Source of the DNA: Chryseobacterium sp. 52
GTDB lineage: Bacteria > Bacteroidota > Bacteroidia > Flavobacteriales > Weeksellaceae
Reading direction: 5' to 3'
Assembly: GCF_002754245.1 (NCBI RefSeq)
Contig: NZ_PEEX01000001.1
Coordinates: forward strand, 2,088,001-2,152,000
DNA: 64,000 nucleotides
The notes under the pieces are model-generated. The model was not told the origin of the DNA. It saw only the letters and a list, made by a program, of their open reading frames with translations, and searched no databases. Below, one piece after another: positions 50,774 through 61,002 of the stretch; position 1 is the first letter of the stretch; each line of letters opens with the position of its first letter. A program made the position numbers and the translations under genes.

Positions 50774-53700
50774 ATGTATTTAATTTTTGACACAGAAACA
50801 ACCGGTTTACCTAAAAATTTCAATGCACCGCTTTCAGATTCAGACAACTGGCCAAGAATGGTTCAGATTGCATGGCAGGTACACGATGATAATGGTAATT
50901 TAATTGAAAATCAGGATTATATAATAAAGCCTGAAGGGTATGATATTCCCTTTAACGCTGCCCGAATTCACGGAATCACAACCAAAATAGCCAATGAAGA
51001 AGGACAGGATCTTCAGGAGATTTTAGAAGAATTTTCTAAAGTCCTGGACAGGGTAAGAGTTGTATCCGGACATAATGTAGAATTCGATTACAATATTGTA
51101 GGAGCAGAGCTCTATAGAAAAAACTTAAAAGATAATCTCCAGGATAAGCCTAAAGCCGATACTATGGTTTTAGGAACAGACTACTGTAAACTGGGAGGTG
51201 GAAGAGGAGGCAGATATAAATCGCCTAAACTTGAAGAGTTATATGAAAAGCTTTATGGTCATAAATTTGATGAAGCTCACAACGCTGCTGCCGATGTAAA
51301 TGCAACCGCCAGAGTATTCTTTGAAATGATGAGAATAGGCGTAATTCCTGCAGAAGTACTAAAAATATCTGAAGATCAGCTAAGTTACTTTAAAACCCTT
51401 TATCCGGATCCGATAAAAGCTTTTGATATTGTGATCAGGAGACAGGTTGCGGATTTCAATAATAAGAAGAAACAGGCTGATGTTGGAAGTATTGATGATC
51501 TGGATCTTGGCAGATACTTCAACTTTAACAGTCACAGTGTTTTTTCTACACTAATGTCTACTTCCAGTATTAATGATCTGATTAATAAAGCTTCAGATGA
51601 TAATTTCCCTGCCGTAGGAATGGTGGATTTGGGAAATATGATGGGGGCATTTAAATTTGTTTCAGCAGTAGAATCTGCTAACTCTGACCGTTCAAAAAAG
51701 CATAAAGAATTTCTTGCTAAAAAACAGGAAGCAGAAGAAAATGCTGCTGAATTTACCGAGCAGGAACCGGTTTCAGAACCTTTGATTCCTGTGGTAGGTT
51801 GTGAATTTTACATTTCAGACCGTTACGAACAGAAACAATTTACCAAAGACGATCCGGACAGAAGAACACAGGTTGTTTTGCTGGCAAAGGATTTTAACGG
51901 CTATAAAAATTTAGCAAAATTATCGAGTATAGGTTTCCTGAAAGGATTCTATTTTGGAGTTCCGAGAATCAGCCGGGAATTGATCGCTGAATACAAAGAA
52001 GGACTTATTGCTTTAACTTCCGGAATTCTTGGAGATATTCCTGATGCGATTTTAAATACCGGTGAACAGAAAGGGGAGGAGCTTTTCAAATGGTGGAAAG
52101 ATACTTTTGAAGACGATTTTTATGTTCAGATTCAAAATCATAACTTACCAGAAGAGGAACACTTAAATGATGTTCTGTTGCATTTTGCCGATAAATATAG
52201 TGTTAAAATTTTAGCGCAGAATGAAACTTTTTATTCCAATAAAGACGATTCTAATATTCAGGATATTGTAAGCTGTATCAAAGATGGTGAAAAGCTGACA
52301 ACGCCTGTTGGAAAGGGTTTTGGTAAGAGAAGAGGTTTGGCTAGCGGAGAATATTTTATGAAAAATTCTCATGAGATCAAAGAAACTTTTCTGGCCTATC
52401 CTGATGCTTTTGATGCTTATGAAGAATTTACGGCAAAATTCAAACCTTATACTTTAAAAAGAGACGTTTTACTTCCTAAGTTTGATATTCCTGAAGAATT
52501 TATTAATGTCGAAGATGAAGCTGATGGCGGAAAGCGCGGTGAGATGGCTTATCTTACTCATTTGACATATGAAGGAGCCAGAAAAAGATACGCTAGTACA
52601 GGAATCACAGATGAAATTAAAGAGCGTCTTGATTTCGAACTGGATGTAATTGCCAATACGGGATATCCCGGTTACTTTTTAATTGTACAGGATTTCTGTA
52701 ACGAAGCCCGGAATATGGGCGTTTGGGTAGGGCCTGGCCGTGGTTCTGCAGCGGGTTCTGCAGTAGCTTATACGATTGGAATTACCAATGTTGATCCGAT
52801 TAAATATGATCTCCTTTTTGAGAGATTTCTAAATCCTGAGAGGGTTTCCATGCCTGATATTGATATTGACTTTGATGATGAAGGACGTGATAAAATCATC
52901 AAATGGGTTGTTGAAAAATATGGTAAAAATCAGGTAGCGCAGATTATCACGTACTCGGTTTTGGGTGGAAAATCGGCCATTAAAGATGCGGGAAGAGTTT
53001 TAGATCTACCCATTCCGGATACGATTAATATTACTAAATTGATTCCTCCAAGTCCGGGGATGAATATTGCGAAAGCTTTAGCAAAATATGATAAATTAAA
53101 ACCGGAAGAACAGATGCTCGTTGATGAAATGAGGTATGTTCTGAATACTCCGGATGATCAGCGTCACGACGTGCTTGCGAGTGCCAAAAAGATGGAAGGC
53201 TGTATCAGAAATACAGGGATTCACGCCTGTGGAGTCATTATTACGCCTGAAGACGTAAGTAATCTGGTTCCGGTGACAATTGCAGCGAAAGATGCAGATA
53301 TTTTGGTGTCACAGTTTGATAACTCGGTAGCGGAAAGTGCAGGTCTTTTGAAGATGGACTTCCTTGGTCTCCGAACGTTGACGATTATTAAAGATGCTTT
53401 AAAATTGGTTAAAGCCAGACATGGAGTTGATATCAATCCCGACGATATTGAGCTTGATGATACAAAAACCTATCAATTATTTAAAGAAGGACGAACGGTG
53501 GGGATTTTCCAATATGAAAGTCCGGGAATGCAAAAGTACATGAGAGAGCTTAAGCCAACGGTTTTTGCCGATCTTATTGCCATGAACGCCCTTTACCGGC
53601 CAGGTCCGATTAAATATATCCCGAACTTTATTAACAGAAAACACGGAATTGAAGAAATTGTCTACGATTTACCGGAAACTGAAGAGTATTTAAAAGAAAC

Positions 53701-55441
53701 CTACGGAATTACCGTATATCAGGAGCAGGTAATGCTTTTATCCCAAAAACTGGCCAATTTTACGAAAGGTGAAGCGGATACGTTGAGAAAAGCAATGGGT
53801 AAAAAGCAGATCGACGTTCTGAATAAAATGTACCCAAAATTCATTGAAGGCGGAAGAAAAAATAATCTTAATGAAGAAAGATTAGAAAAAATCTGGAACG
53901 ACTGGAAAGCGTTTGCGGAATATGCCTTCAACAAATCTCACTCAACATGTTATGCTTTAATTGCTTATCATACTGCATTTTTGAAAGCAAACTATCCCGC
54001 AGAATATATGGCGAGTGTAATGAGTAATAACATTAACAATACCGAATCTATCACCATGTTTATGGAAGATTGTAAAAGTATTGGGGTAGATGTTTTAGGT
54101 CCTGATGTTAATGAATCTCAGTATAAATTCTCAGTAAACGAAAAAGGACAGATCCGTTTTGGTTTAGGAGCGATTAAAGGGATTGGAGAAGGGCCAAGTG
54201 AGGCAATTACAAGAGAAAGAGCCAACGGAAGGTTTAAAAATATTTATGATTTCTTTGAAAGGATTCTTCCTTCTCAAATGAATAAAAGAGTAGCGGAAAG
54301 TTTAGTGCTGGCAGGTGCATTTGATGAATTGGGTTCTTATCACAGAGGTCAGTATTTCGATATTGATATGGCTGGAAAAACGAATCTGGAAAGATTGATC
54401 AGATACGGACAGAGCTTCCAGGAAAGTAAAAACGAAATGGAACACTCTCTTTTTGCTGACTTTGCCGATGAAGTACAGATTGAACAGCCTAAACTGCTGC
54501 CTTGTCCGGAATGGCCCAATATGCATAAGCTTAATAAAGAAAAAGAGATCATTGGATTCTATCTTTCGGCACATCCGCTGGATGAATTTAAGTATCACTT
54601 CCAGTTTATGCAGGGGCAGCTTTCTAAGAAAAGTGTCCTTGAAAAAGATGAAGAAGAAAAGATAGTGACCGATGAAGCGCCTGTTTTGGAATCAGATTCC
54701 CGCGATGATACAGTAGATCTTATAGAGATTGTATCCGATGAGATGTCTATTGGGGATGAAGAGATTATAGAAGAAGTGACAAAGAAAGCTGAGCCAAAAG
54801 GAAACTTTATGTTTTTAAACCTGGATGAGGTGGATGCGTATAAAGAGCAGGCTTTTGCCAATAAGCAGGAAGAGCTTTTTGAGGAAAAAAAGAAAGACTG
54901 GAAAACCTTACAGAAGGAAAGAGAAAATGGCGGTGGCGGAAAAGAGTACACGGTTGCCGGCTTAATTACGGAATATGTGGTAAAAGATGGTTTCAGAAGC
55001 GGTGAAAAGGTAGCTTTTGTTACTTTGGAAGACTATTCGGGATCTTATTCTTTCAGGCTTGGAGACAGGGATTATATGCGGTTGAAAGAGAAGCTGGAAG
55101 TCCAGAGATTTGTGATATTTAAGATAAAATTTGCGCAGGTAAAGGATGGAAGGGTTTTTGTGAACGTCAATGATGTTATTGAACTTCAGGAAGCTTTTGA
55201 AAGATTTGCAAAGAGTATCTCTCTCGTGATGGATGTCATGGATGTCAGAGCAGAAGATCTGGAGTTTTTCAGAACAGTTCTCGATAGGAATAAAGGAAAC
55301 CAGAAGCTTAAATTCTTTATTAAAAACATTGAAGATGATTCGCAGATTGAAGTTCAGTCTATGAAGCATTCTGTAGATCTGAATGGAGATCTCATCAAAG
55401 AAATTCAGCTCCTCCATAAATATGAGTTTTATTTAAATTAA
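50774..55441 (+). CDS. dnaE: DNA polymerase III alpha subunit with N-terminal DnaQ-like exonuclease
   Basis: This 1555-residue replicative polymerase joins two functions. Residues 1-190 are a DEDD proofreading exonuclease: LIFDTETTGLPK at 3-14, HNVEFDYN, then HNAAADVNATA near 190. A PHP-like region follows (about 240-560), in which the metal residues are lost (FNSHSVFS in place of HxHS, DLGN in place of DHGN, AQNETFY in place of NDVHY). The polymerase core has VGPGRGSAAGSAVAYTIG, PDIDIDFDDEGRD and KMDFLGLRTLTII, which carry the three catalytic Asp. A tail follows, with QEELF at about 1365-1369 (a clamp-binding motif) just before an OB fold. Start at ATG 50774; a longer frame to 50675 adds a poor leader. 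Confidence 0.95.
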   Translation: MYLIFDTETTGLPKNFNAPLSDSDNWPRMVQIAWQVHDDNGNLIENQDYIIKPEGYDIPFNAARIHGITTKIANEEGQDLQEILEEFSKVLDRVRVVSGHNVEFDYNIVGAELYRKNLKDNLQDKPKADTMVLGTDYCKLGGGRGGRYKSPKLEELYEKLYGHKFDEAHNAAADVNATARVFFEMMRIGVIPAEVLKISEDQLSYFKTLYPDPIKAFDIVIRRQVADFNNKKKQADVGSIDDLDLGRYFNFNSHSVFSTLMSTSSINDLINKASDDNFPAVGMVDLGNMMGAFKFVSAVESANSDRSKKHKEFLAKKQEAEENAAEFTEQEPVSEPLIPVVGCEFYISDRYEQKQFTKDDPDRRTQVVLLAKDFNGYKNLAKLSSIGFLKGFYFGVPRISRELIAEYKEGLIALTSGILGDIPDAILNTGEQKGEELFKWWKDTFEDDFYVQIQNHNLPEEEHLNDVLLHFADKYSVKILAQNETFYSNKDDSNIQDIVSCIKDGEKLTTPVGKGFGKRRGLASGEYFMKNSHEIKETFLAYPDAFDAYEEFTAKFKPYTLKRDVLLPKFDIPEEFINVEDEADGGKRGEMAYLTHLTYEGARKRYASTGITDEIKERLDFELDVIANTGYPGYFLIVQDFCNEARNMGVWVGPGRGSAAGSAVAYTIGITNVDPIKYDLLFERFLNPERVSMPDIDIDFDDEGRDKIIKWVVEKYGKNQVAQIITYSVLGGKSAIKDAGRVLDLPIPDTINITKLIPPSPGMNIAKALAKYDKLKPEEQMLVDEMRYVLNTPDDQRHDVLASAKKMEGCIRNTGIHACGVIITPEDVSNLVPVTIAAKDADILVSQFDNSVAESAGLLKMDFLGLRTLTIIKDALKLVKARHGVDINPDDIELDDTKTYQLFKEGRTVGIFQYESPGMQKYMRELKPTVFADLIAMNALYRPGPIKYIPNFINRKHGIEEIVYDLPETEEYLKETYGITVYQEQVMLLSQKLANFTKGEADTLRKAMGKKQIDVLNKMYPKFIEGGRKNNLNEERLEKIWNDWKAFAEYAFNKSHSTCYALIAYHTAFLKANYPAEYMASVMSNNINNTESITMFMEDCKSIGVDVLGPDVNESQYKFSVNEKGQIRFGLGAIKGIGEGPSEAITRERANGRFKNIYDFFERILPSQMNKRVAESLVLAGAFDELGSYHRGQYFDIDMAGKTNLERLIRYGQSFQESKNEMEHSLFADFADEVQIEQPKLLPCPEWPNMHKLNKEKEIIGFYLSAHPLDEFKYHFQFMQGQLSKKSVLEKDEEEKIVTDEAPVLESDSRDDTVDLIEIVSDEMSIGDEEIIEEVTKKAEPKGNFMFLNLDEVDAYKEQAFANKQEELFEEKKKDWKTLQKERENGGGGKEYTVAGLITEYVVKDGFRSGEKVAFVTLEDYSGSYSFRLGDRDYMRLKEKLEVQRFVIFKIKFAQVKDGRVFVNVNDVIELQEAFERFAKSISLVMDVMDVRAEDLEFFRTVLDRNKGNQKLKFFIKNIEDDSQIEVQSMKHSVDLNGDLIKEIQLLHKYEFYLN

Positions 55442-55463
55442 GAATAGTGAAATACTAAAATAT

Positions 55464-55486
55464 AAAAGCGGCTTTTTGTCGCTTTT
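55464..55486 (+). terminator. Terminator after dnaE
   Basis: A short stem AAAAGCGGC with a TTTTT loop, followed by eight T. It has one G-T pair. The rest of 55442-55784 is very AT-rich non-coding sequence with no open frame of note. Confidence 0.75.
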
Positions 55487-55784
55487 TTTTGTTTTTATAC
55501 TGAAAATTAAGGATTCTCTAAACGGAAAATTTCAAAAAATATTTTATGTTAAATTAAAAATTTATCCACAATTTGTGAATTTGTTTTTTGGTTTAATTAA
55601 TTGTTAATCAGTATTTTATAATTTTGTTACTAATTAGTGATTTAATATTAAAATTAAACATTTATTTAATTTTAATCAATTGAAAATTGTTTTTAAGAAT
55701 TATCATGTAATATTTTATGATAATTTTTGATTTTTAATTGAATATTTGTTTACTTTTACCCCCTAATTTTTATTTTTACTACGT

Positions 55785-58700
55785 ATGAAAAAACTTTTAC
55801 TAACGTGCCTATTTTTTCTGATAGCCACTATTGTGAATGCCCAGATTACTTTGGGCAGTGGAACCACTACGGGAGCTTATCCCATAGCATCAAACTTTGG
55901 ATATAATTATACCCAGCAAATTATTTCTAAAGCAAAAATTAATGCGGCTGGTCCCGGTTCTCTTTCCGGGCTGAAATTTTATCTGCCCGCTAATGCTAAT
56001 CTTGATAAATCGAATCAGTGGGAAGTATTTGTAGGACATACTACTCTTGCTGCTTTTGCCGGTACTACGGCTGCAAGCTGGATTGCTACCACTGCGATGA
56101 CGCAGGTGTTTACAGGAGTTATTACGAATAACGCAGGTGTAGTTGAAGTTACTTTCACAACTCCGTTTGCTTATAACAATGTTGATAATCTTGTTATAGC
56201 GGTTCACGAAAATACACCTAACTTTAATTCTTCTACGGATTATTTCTACACATCTGCATCAGGGACAACCAACAGCAGTATGTATTATAGAAATGATACT
56301 ACAGATTTCAACCCTGCAGTTCCGGTTGCTGCGGGATCCCGTGCAGCTACCTTGTCAAATATTACTCTTTTAGGTCTTACACCTAATCCAGTTCCATCAT
56401 GTCCTGCCGTATCTGCTCCGGCAGCGGCGGCAACAGGAGTGTCAGTTATGCCTACTATTACATGGGGCGCAATAAACAATGCTACAGGATATAAATTATC
56501 TATAGGAACTACTGCGGGTGGAACAGATGTAATGAACAATACGGATGTAGGAAACGTTGTTACCTATACGCTGTCTACACCATTGAATTTTAATACACAA
56601 TATTATTATACAGTAAATGCATATAACGGTGCTATTCCTTCTGCAGGTTGTAGCGAAAGATCTTTTACAACTTCTAATATTGCTTGTCCTGTTGTATCTG
56701 CTCCAACTTCAGCAGCAACAGGAGTTTCTATTACGCCAACGATCACTTGGGCAACCGTAGCAGGAGCAACAGGTTATAAGCTGAAAGTTGGAACCACTGC
56801 CGGTGGATCTGATATTTTAAATAACGCTGATTTAGGGAATGTTACCTCTTATGTATTTAGCACTCCTCTTGCGAACAGTACTAAATATTATTACACTGTT
56901 AATGCATACAGTGGAGCGGTAACATCATCGTCATGTACAGAAAGAAACTTTACCACTCTTTGCGGAGCTGTATCTGCTCCTTTCTTAGAGTCATTCAACA
57001 CCGGAGTTTTACCTGGCTGTTGGAGTAATGCCAGTACCAATAATACAAGTTATGCTTTATGGCAGTTTACAGGTACTCAGGATTATGGGACAACAGGTAA
57101 TGGGGCTTCAGGAACGGTTGCTTTTATAGACGCATCCTCTCCTTATACCGGAGTACATGATGTTACATTGACAACTCCTCAAATTAATTTAGCTGGTCTT
57201 ACCACTCCTTATGTTCAATTTAAGTGGTTTAAAAATCATGCGGCATCTGCAGGAGGAAGTCTGCCTGCTTATGATAATAATCAACTTACGGTACAGGTTA
57301 AAAATGTAACAGGTACTACATGGGAGACTATCTTTACTTCATCTACGAATAGTACTTTATGGAGAACGGAAGGTGTTGTTTTGTCAGCTGCTTATAATGG
57401 AGCAACTGTACAGGTGAGATTTGTTGTTGATAAAGATGTTGCAGGAAACGGATATTTCTATGATAACTTATTGTTAGATGATGTTGAAGTAAAAGAAGCT
57501 CCTACATGTCTATCTCCTACGGTTCCTCTTGTTACAGCAACGACAACGGCAACAGCTACTATCGGCTGGACTGCACCTGCGACTGTGCCAGGAAACGGAT
57601 ATGATATTTATTACAGTACTTCAAGTACAGCTCCTACAGCTGCGTCTACGCCAAATGCCACAGCTATTACCGGAACCAGTTATGTGATCAACAATGCTGT
57701 TGCAGGTACTCTGTATTATGCTTGGGTAAGATCCCGTTGTTCTGCGAATGATCAGAGTTCTTGGATAGGATCAGTTACTTTTGCACTGGTACCAACAAAT
57801 GATGATTGTGGGACTGCTGTTGGTTTAACGGTAAATCCTGACCTTGCTTGTGCTGCAACAACTGCAGGTAATACGGTAGGTGCTACAAATTCAAATGTAC
57901 CTGTTGGTACTTGTTCAGGAACACCGGATGATGATGTTTGGTATTCTTTTGTAGCCACATCAACATTACATACAGTTACTCTTTCAAATGTAGTGTCTAC
58001 AGGAAGTATTTCGTCTACAAGTTTATATACTCAGGTATTTAGCGGTGCTTGTGGAGCATTGGCGAGTGTACAGTGCGGAACCGCAAACACTACAAATGTA
58101 TCTGGATTAACAGCTGGTCAAACTTATTATGTAAGAGTTTATAATAGTAATGGTGCAGGTTATAATAACAGCTTCAACATCTGTATTGGTACGCCGCCGC
58201 CGCCGCCAGTGAATGATGTTTGTTCAGGCGCTATAGCTTTAACAGTTGGAGGTACTTTCAATACCCATTCTATCGTTGGTACCAATGTGTCTGCTACTAC
58301 AGACGGTACTACAACTTGTCAGACCAGTAGAGCGAATAACGTTTGGTACTCTGTAGTAGTTCCGGCATCAGGTTCTGTAACGGTAGAAACTGCAGCGGTT
58401 ACCGGATCAGGATTTATTGATTCTGTACTGTCTGCACATACAGGAGTTTGTGGATCATTGGTAAGTGCAGGTTGTAACGATGATGTTTCTGCAGGAACTA
58501 ATAATTTCTCAAAAGTTACATTAACCGGACAAACGCCAGGTTCTACAATTTACTTCAGTGTTTGGAGATATTCTTCAGGTGCAGGGGTAGATGGTCAGTT
58601 CCAGATTTCAGCTTATGATGCATCACTTTTAGCCACTTCAGAAGTTTCGGGAGCTAAAAATGATCTTAAGGTATATCCAAACCCTTTTGCAGATGTTCTG

Positions 58701-58883
58701 AACATTTCTGATATCTCTAAAGTAAAATCAGTATCAATTGTTGATCTTGCCGGAAGACTTGTGAAAACAATCGATAATCCTTCTTCAGCTCTTCAGTTAG
58801 GAGACTTGAAACAAGGACTGTATTTGGTAACTCTGAATATGAAAGACGGATCAAAACAAACAATCAAGGCAATTAAGAAGTAA
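55785..58883 (+). CDS. Large secreted adhesin-like protein with T9SS type A sorting domain
   Basis: This 1032-residue protein has a signal peptide (about 1-19, ending NAQI). An N-terminal beta-rich domain (about 20-200) is followed by two tandem copies of a fibronectin-like unit (about 205-300 and 302-395) with ITPTITWATVAGATGYKLKV type cores. A jelly-roll cleaved-adhesin-type domain (about 395-575), another fibronectin-like unit (about 580-670), and two Cys-containing repeats (about 675-800 and 810-950, beginning NDDCG and NDVCS) come next. A type A sorting domain at the end starts LKVYPNPFADVLNISD. It would be exported by T9SS and serve in attachment or substrate binding. Confidence 0.85.
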   Translation: MKKLLLTCLFFLIATIVNAQITLGSGTTTGAYPIASNFGYNYTQQIISKAKINAAGPGSLSGLKFYLPANANLDKSNQWEVFVGHTTLAAFAGTTAASWIATTAMTQVFTGVITNNAGVVEVTFTTPFAYNNVDNLVIAVHENTPNFNSSTDYFYTSASGTTNSSMYYRNDTTDFNPAVPVAAGSRAATLSNITLLGLTPNPVPSCPAVSAPAAAATGVSVMPTITWGAINNATGYKLSIGTTAGGTDVMNNTDVGNVVTYTLSTPLNFNTQYYYTVNAYNGAIPSAGCSERSFTTSNIACPVVSAPTSAATGVSITPTITWATVAGATGYKLKVGTTAGGSDILNNADLGNVTSYVFSTPLANSTKYYYTVNAYSGAVTSSSCTERNFTTLCGAVSAPFLESFNTGVLPGCWSNASTNNTSYALWQFTGTQDYGTTGNGASGTVAFIDASSPYTGVHDVTLTTPQINLAGLTTPYVQFKWFKNHAASAGGSLPAYDNNQLTVQVKNVTGTTWETIFTSSTNSTLWRTEGVVLSAAYNGATVQVRFVVDKDVAGNGYFYDNLLLDDVEVKEAPTCLSPTVPLVTATTTATATIGWTAPATVPGNGYDIYYSTSSTAPTAASTPNATAITGTSYVINNAVAGTLYYAWVRSRCSANDQSSWIGSVTFALVPTNDDCGTAVGLTVNPDLACAATTAGNTVGATNSNVPVGTCSGTPDDDVWYSFVATSTLHTVTLSNVVSTGSISSTSLYTQVFSGACGALASVQCGTANTTNVSGLTAGQTYYVRVYNSNGAGYNNSFNICIGTPPPPPVNDVCSGAIALTVGGTFNTHSIVGTNVSATTDGTTTCQTSRANNVWYSVVVPASGSVTVETAAVTGSGFIDSVLSAHTGVCGSLVSAGCNDDVSAGTNNFSKVTLTGQTPGSTIYFSVWRYSSGAGVDGQFQISAYDASLLATSEVSGAKNDLKVYPNPFADVLNISDISKVKSVSIVDLAGRLVKTIDNPSSALQLGDLKQGLYLVTLNMKDGSKQTIKAIKK

Positions 58884-58910
58884 AAATCTTATTGACTATA
58901 ATTAAATAGA

Positions 58911-58932
58911 ATAGCAGCCGAAAGGCTGCTAT
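58911..58932 (+). terminator. Terminator after the large adhesin gene
   Basis: A nine-base stem ATAGCAGCC with a GAAA loop, then a run of T. It lies 27 bases past the stop. The remainder of the 58884-59133 gap is AT-rich with no gene. Confidence 0.85.
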
Positions 58933-59133
58933 TTTTTTGTCATATATACAGGAAATAATTCACTCATACTAAGTTTTATTTTGAAGATACAGATAGATTT
59001 GAAAGATTATATAAGCGGTTGAAAATAATTCCTAATTAATGAAAACTCGCTAAAAAGCCATTTTTTTTATTTAAAATAAAAAGGATATTATTATTTTTTC
59101 ATTAAATTAGCTTACACTTTAAAATAATATCAT

Positions 59134-60726
59134 ATGAAAAAGATTTTACTTGCGAATTTATTAATGATTGGCACGTTTACATTAGCCCAGACTTATTGTA
59201 TACCCGAATTTGACGAAGGATGCAGTGGCGGAGATGTAATTAATAGTTTTGAAATTCCGTCAGCAGGATTCAGTCACCTTGATACAGGATGCTCTCAGGC
59301 GTCTTATGGGGATTATGTCAATCAGACTATTAATTTAAATGCGGGTCTTAATTATTCATTTTCTGTAACACATGAATATTCCAGCCAGAATGTACGGATT
59401 TGGATTGATTTTGATAATAACGGAACTTTCGATGATGCCGCACCGGAACTGGTGGCAGAGGCAAGCAGCGTAGGAAGTGATGTTAATTCAATTACCAACG
59501 GCGTGATATCTATTCCTTCAACAGTGACACCAGGAAGTTACCGGATGAGGGTTGCTGATCGTTTTTCCAGTCAGCCGGAACCTTGTAATACCTTAGGATA
59601 TGGAGAAGCACATGATTATACAGTGGTTATTGGAGCCGTTCCAAGTTGTCTGTCACCAAGTAATTTAACTTCAAATACGGTGACCTCAAACTCAGCTGCT
59701 ATTTCGTGGACCGCTTCTACAAGTACAGTTGGAGTAGGCTATGAATACTATTATTCTCAAACAAATACAGCGCCTACCAGCACTACTGTTGCCACGGGAA
59801 GTGTGGGAGCGTCTTCTACATCCGTACCGCTGCCTAACCTGTCTCCGGCTACTAATTATTATGTATGGGTAAGGTCTGTATGCAGCGCTTCCGATAAAAG
59901 TGGATGGTCTTTGGGAGCAACATTTGTAACTGACTGTGCTGTTATAGTTCCTACTACAACGTATACAAATGATTTTTCAACATTCCCGGGAACCTGCTGG
60001 GAGCAAGCTTCTGGTGGAGATGCCAGTACAGGACCGGATGATATTGAAGAGCTTTGGTATGATGGAGACTTCCTGAATGCCAATGATGGTAACAATTCTG
60101 CTAAGATAAACCTTTTCTCTACCGGAACGGTGGCATGGCTGAAGACTGTACCTTTCAATCTGTCAGCAGGAGGATACAGAGTGAAGTTTGATTATGGAAT
60201 TACAGAGTTTTTTGATACTACGTCATCCAGTATGGGGTCTGACGATGTCGTTCAGTTCCTGGTATCCGGTGACGGAGGAAATACATGGACTGTTCTGCAG
60301 ACATGGGATGCTGCGAATGGAGCTTCCAATACTTCTACTACCTATTCCTATGATTTAACATCTTATACCGGAGCGAATACCGTTTTTGCATTCTATGCTT
60401 CTGAAGGAGCTGTAAATGATTCTGAAGACTATGAATTCTTCGTAGATAACTTTAAAATAGAATCAGCGTCATTAGCTACGTCTGAAGTTTCTAAAGGAAA
60501 AGAAAATATTAAAGCATACCCGAATCCTTTCACAGATGTCTTGAATATTTCAAAAGCAGATATGGTAAAATCAGTTTCTGTTACTGATGTATCAGGAAGA
60601 TTGGTAAAAACCATTGAAAATCCTTCTTCTGCTCTTCATTTAGAAGATCTTAAACAGGGATTATATTTTGTTACTTTAAATATGAAAGACGGTTCTAAAC
60701 AGATGATCAAAGCGATCAAGAAATAA
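59134..60726 (+). CDS. Secreted protein with GEVED and fibronectin-like domains and T9SS sorting domain
   Basis: This 530-residue protein has a signal peptide (about 1-18, ending LAQT). An N-terminal GEVED-type domain follows (about 70-165; VRIWIDFDNNGTFDDAAPEL, RMRVADRF, then GYGEAHDYTVVI). A fibronectin-like unit (about 172-265) and a jelly-roll domain (about 270-440) come next. The type A sorting domain starts IKAYPNPFTDVLNIS. It is nearly identical to that of the previous gene (LKVYPNPFADVLNISD), though the passenger parts differ. It is a T9SS substrate, probably involved in surface adhesion or polymer binding. Confidence 0.87.
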   Translation: MKKILLANLLMIGTFTLAQTYCIPEFDEGCSGGDVINSFEIPSAGFSHLDTGCSQASYGDYVNQTINLNAGLNYSFSVTHEYSSQNVRIWIDFDNNGTFDDAAPELVAEASSVGSDVNSITNGVISIPSTVTPGSYRMRVADRFSSQPEPCNTLGYGEAHDYTVVIGAVPSCLSPSNLTSNTVTSNSAAISWTASTSTVGVGYEYYYSQTNTAPTSTTVATGSVGASSTSVPLPNLSPATNYYVWVRSVCSASDKSGWSLGATFVTDCAVIVPTTTYTNDFSTFPGTCWEQASGGDASTGPDDIEELWYDGDFLNANDGNNSAKINLFSTGTVAWLKTVPFNLSAGGYRVKFDYGITEFFDTTSSSMGSDDVVQFLVSGDGGNTWTVLQTWDAANGASNTSTTYSYDLTSYTGANTVFAFYASEGAVNDSEDYEFFVDNFKIESASLATSEVSKGKENIKAYPNPFTDVLNISKADMVKSVSVTDVSGRLVKTIENPSSALHLEDLKQGLYFVTLNMKDGSKQMIKAIKK

Positions 60727-60746
60727 AATAATAATCACATACATAG

Positions 60747-60772
60747 AAAAAGACGGCAAATAGCCGTCTTTT
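60747..60772 (+). terminator. Terminator after the GEVED-domain gene
   Basis: A ten-base stem AAAAGACGGC with an AAATA loop, then more T. It lies 20 bases past the stop. Confidence 0.85.
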
Positions 60773-60798
60773 TTATATTGTTTACTGGTGGTAAATTA

Positions 60799-60957
60799 TC
60801 ACTTATCCGGTACTGGCTGAATATCTCCCGTGCTCATATGTTCAAATACAGTAGGGAAAAACATCACGAGTATAAAATAAATAATGATCATTAATACAAT
60901 TAAAGAGAAAAGGATAATGACCAGACTGTTGGGTTTATTTTTCTTTTGTGGTTCCAT
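60799..60957 (-). CDS. Small single-pass membrane protein, 52 residues
   Basis: This open frame runs from an ATG at 60957 to a TGA at 60799. The peptide starts MEPQKKNKPNSLVIILFSLI and continues into one long hydrophobic segment (about 11-34). A short polar tail follows (VFEHMSTGDIQPVPDK). The charged start with Lys before the hydrophobic segment is typical of a real small membrane protein. It is downstream of the Kv-type channel gene on the same strand, 45 bases away, and may be co-transcribed. No family is recognised. Confidence 0.6.
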   Translation of the reverse strand: MEPQKKNKPNSLVIILFSLIVLMIIIYFILVMFFPTVFEHMSTGDIQPVPDK

Positions 60958-61002
60958 GATTTTTGGGGTATTGGGTTAATAAATTAATATCAATACCAGA
61001 TA

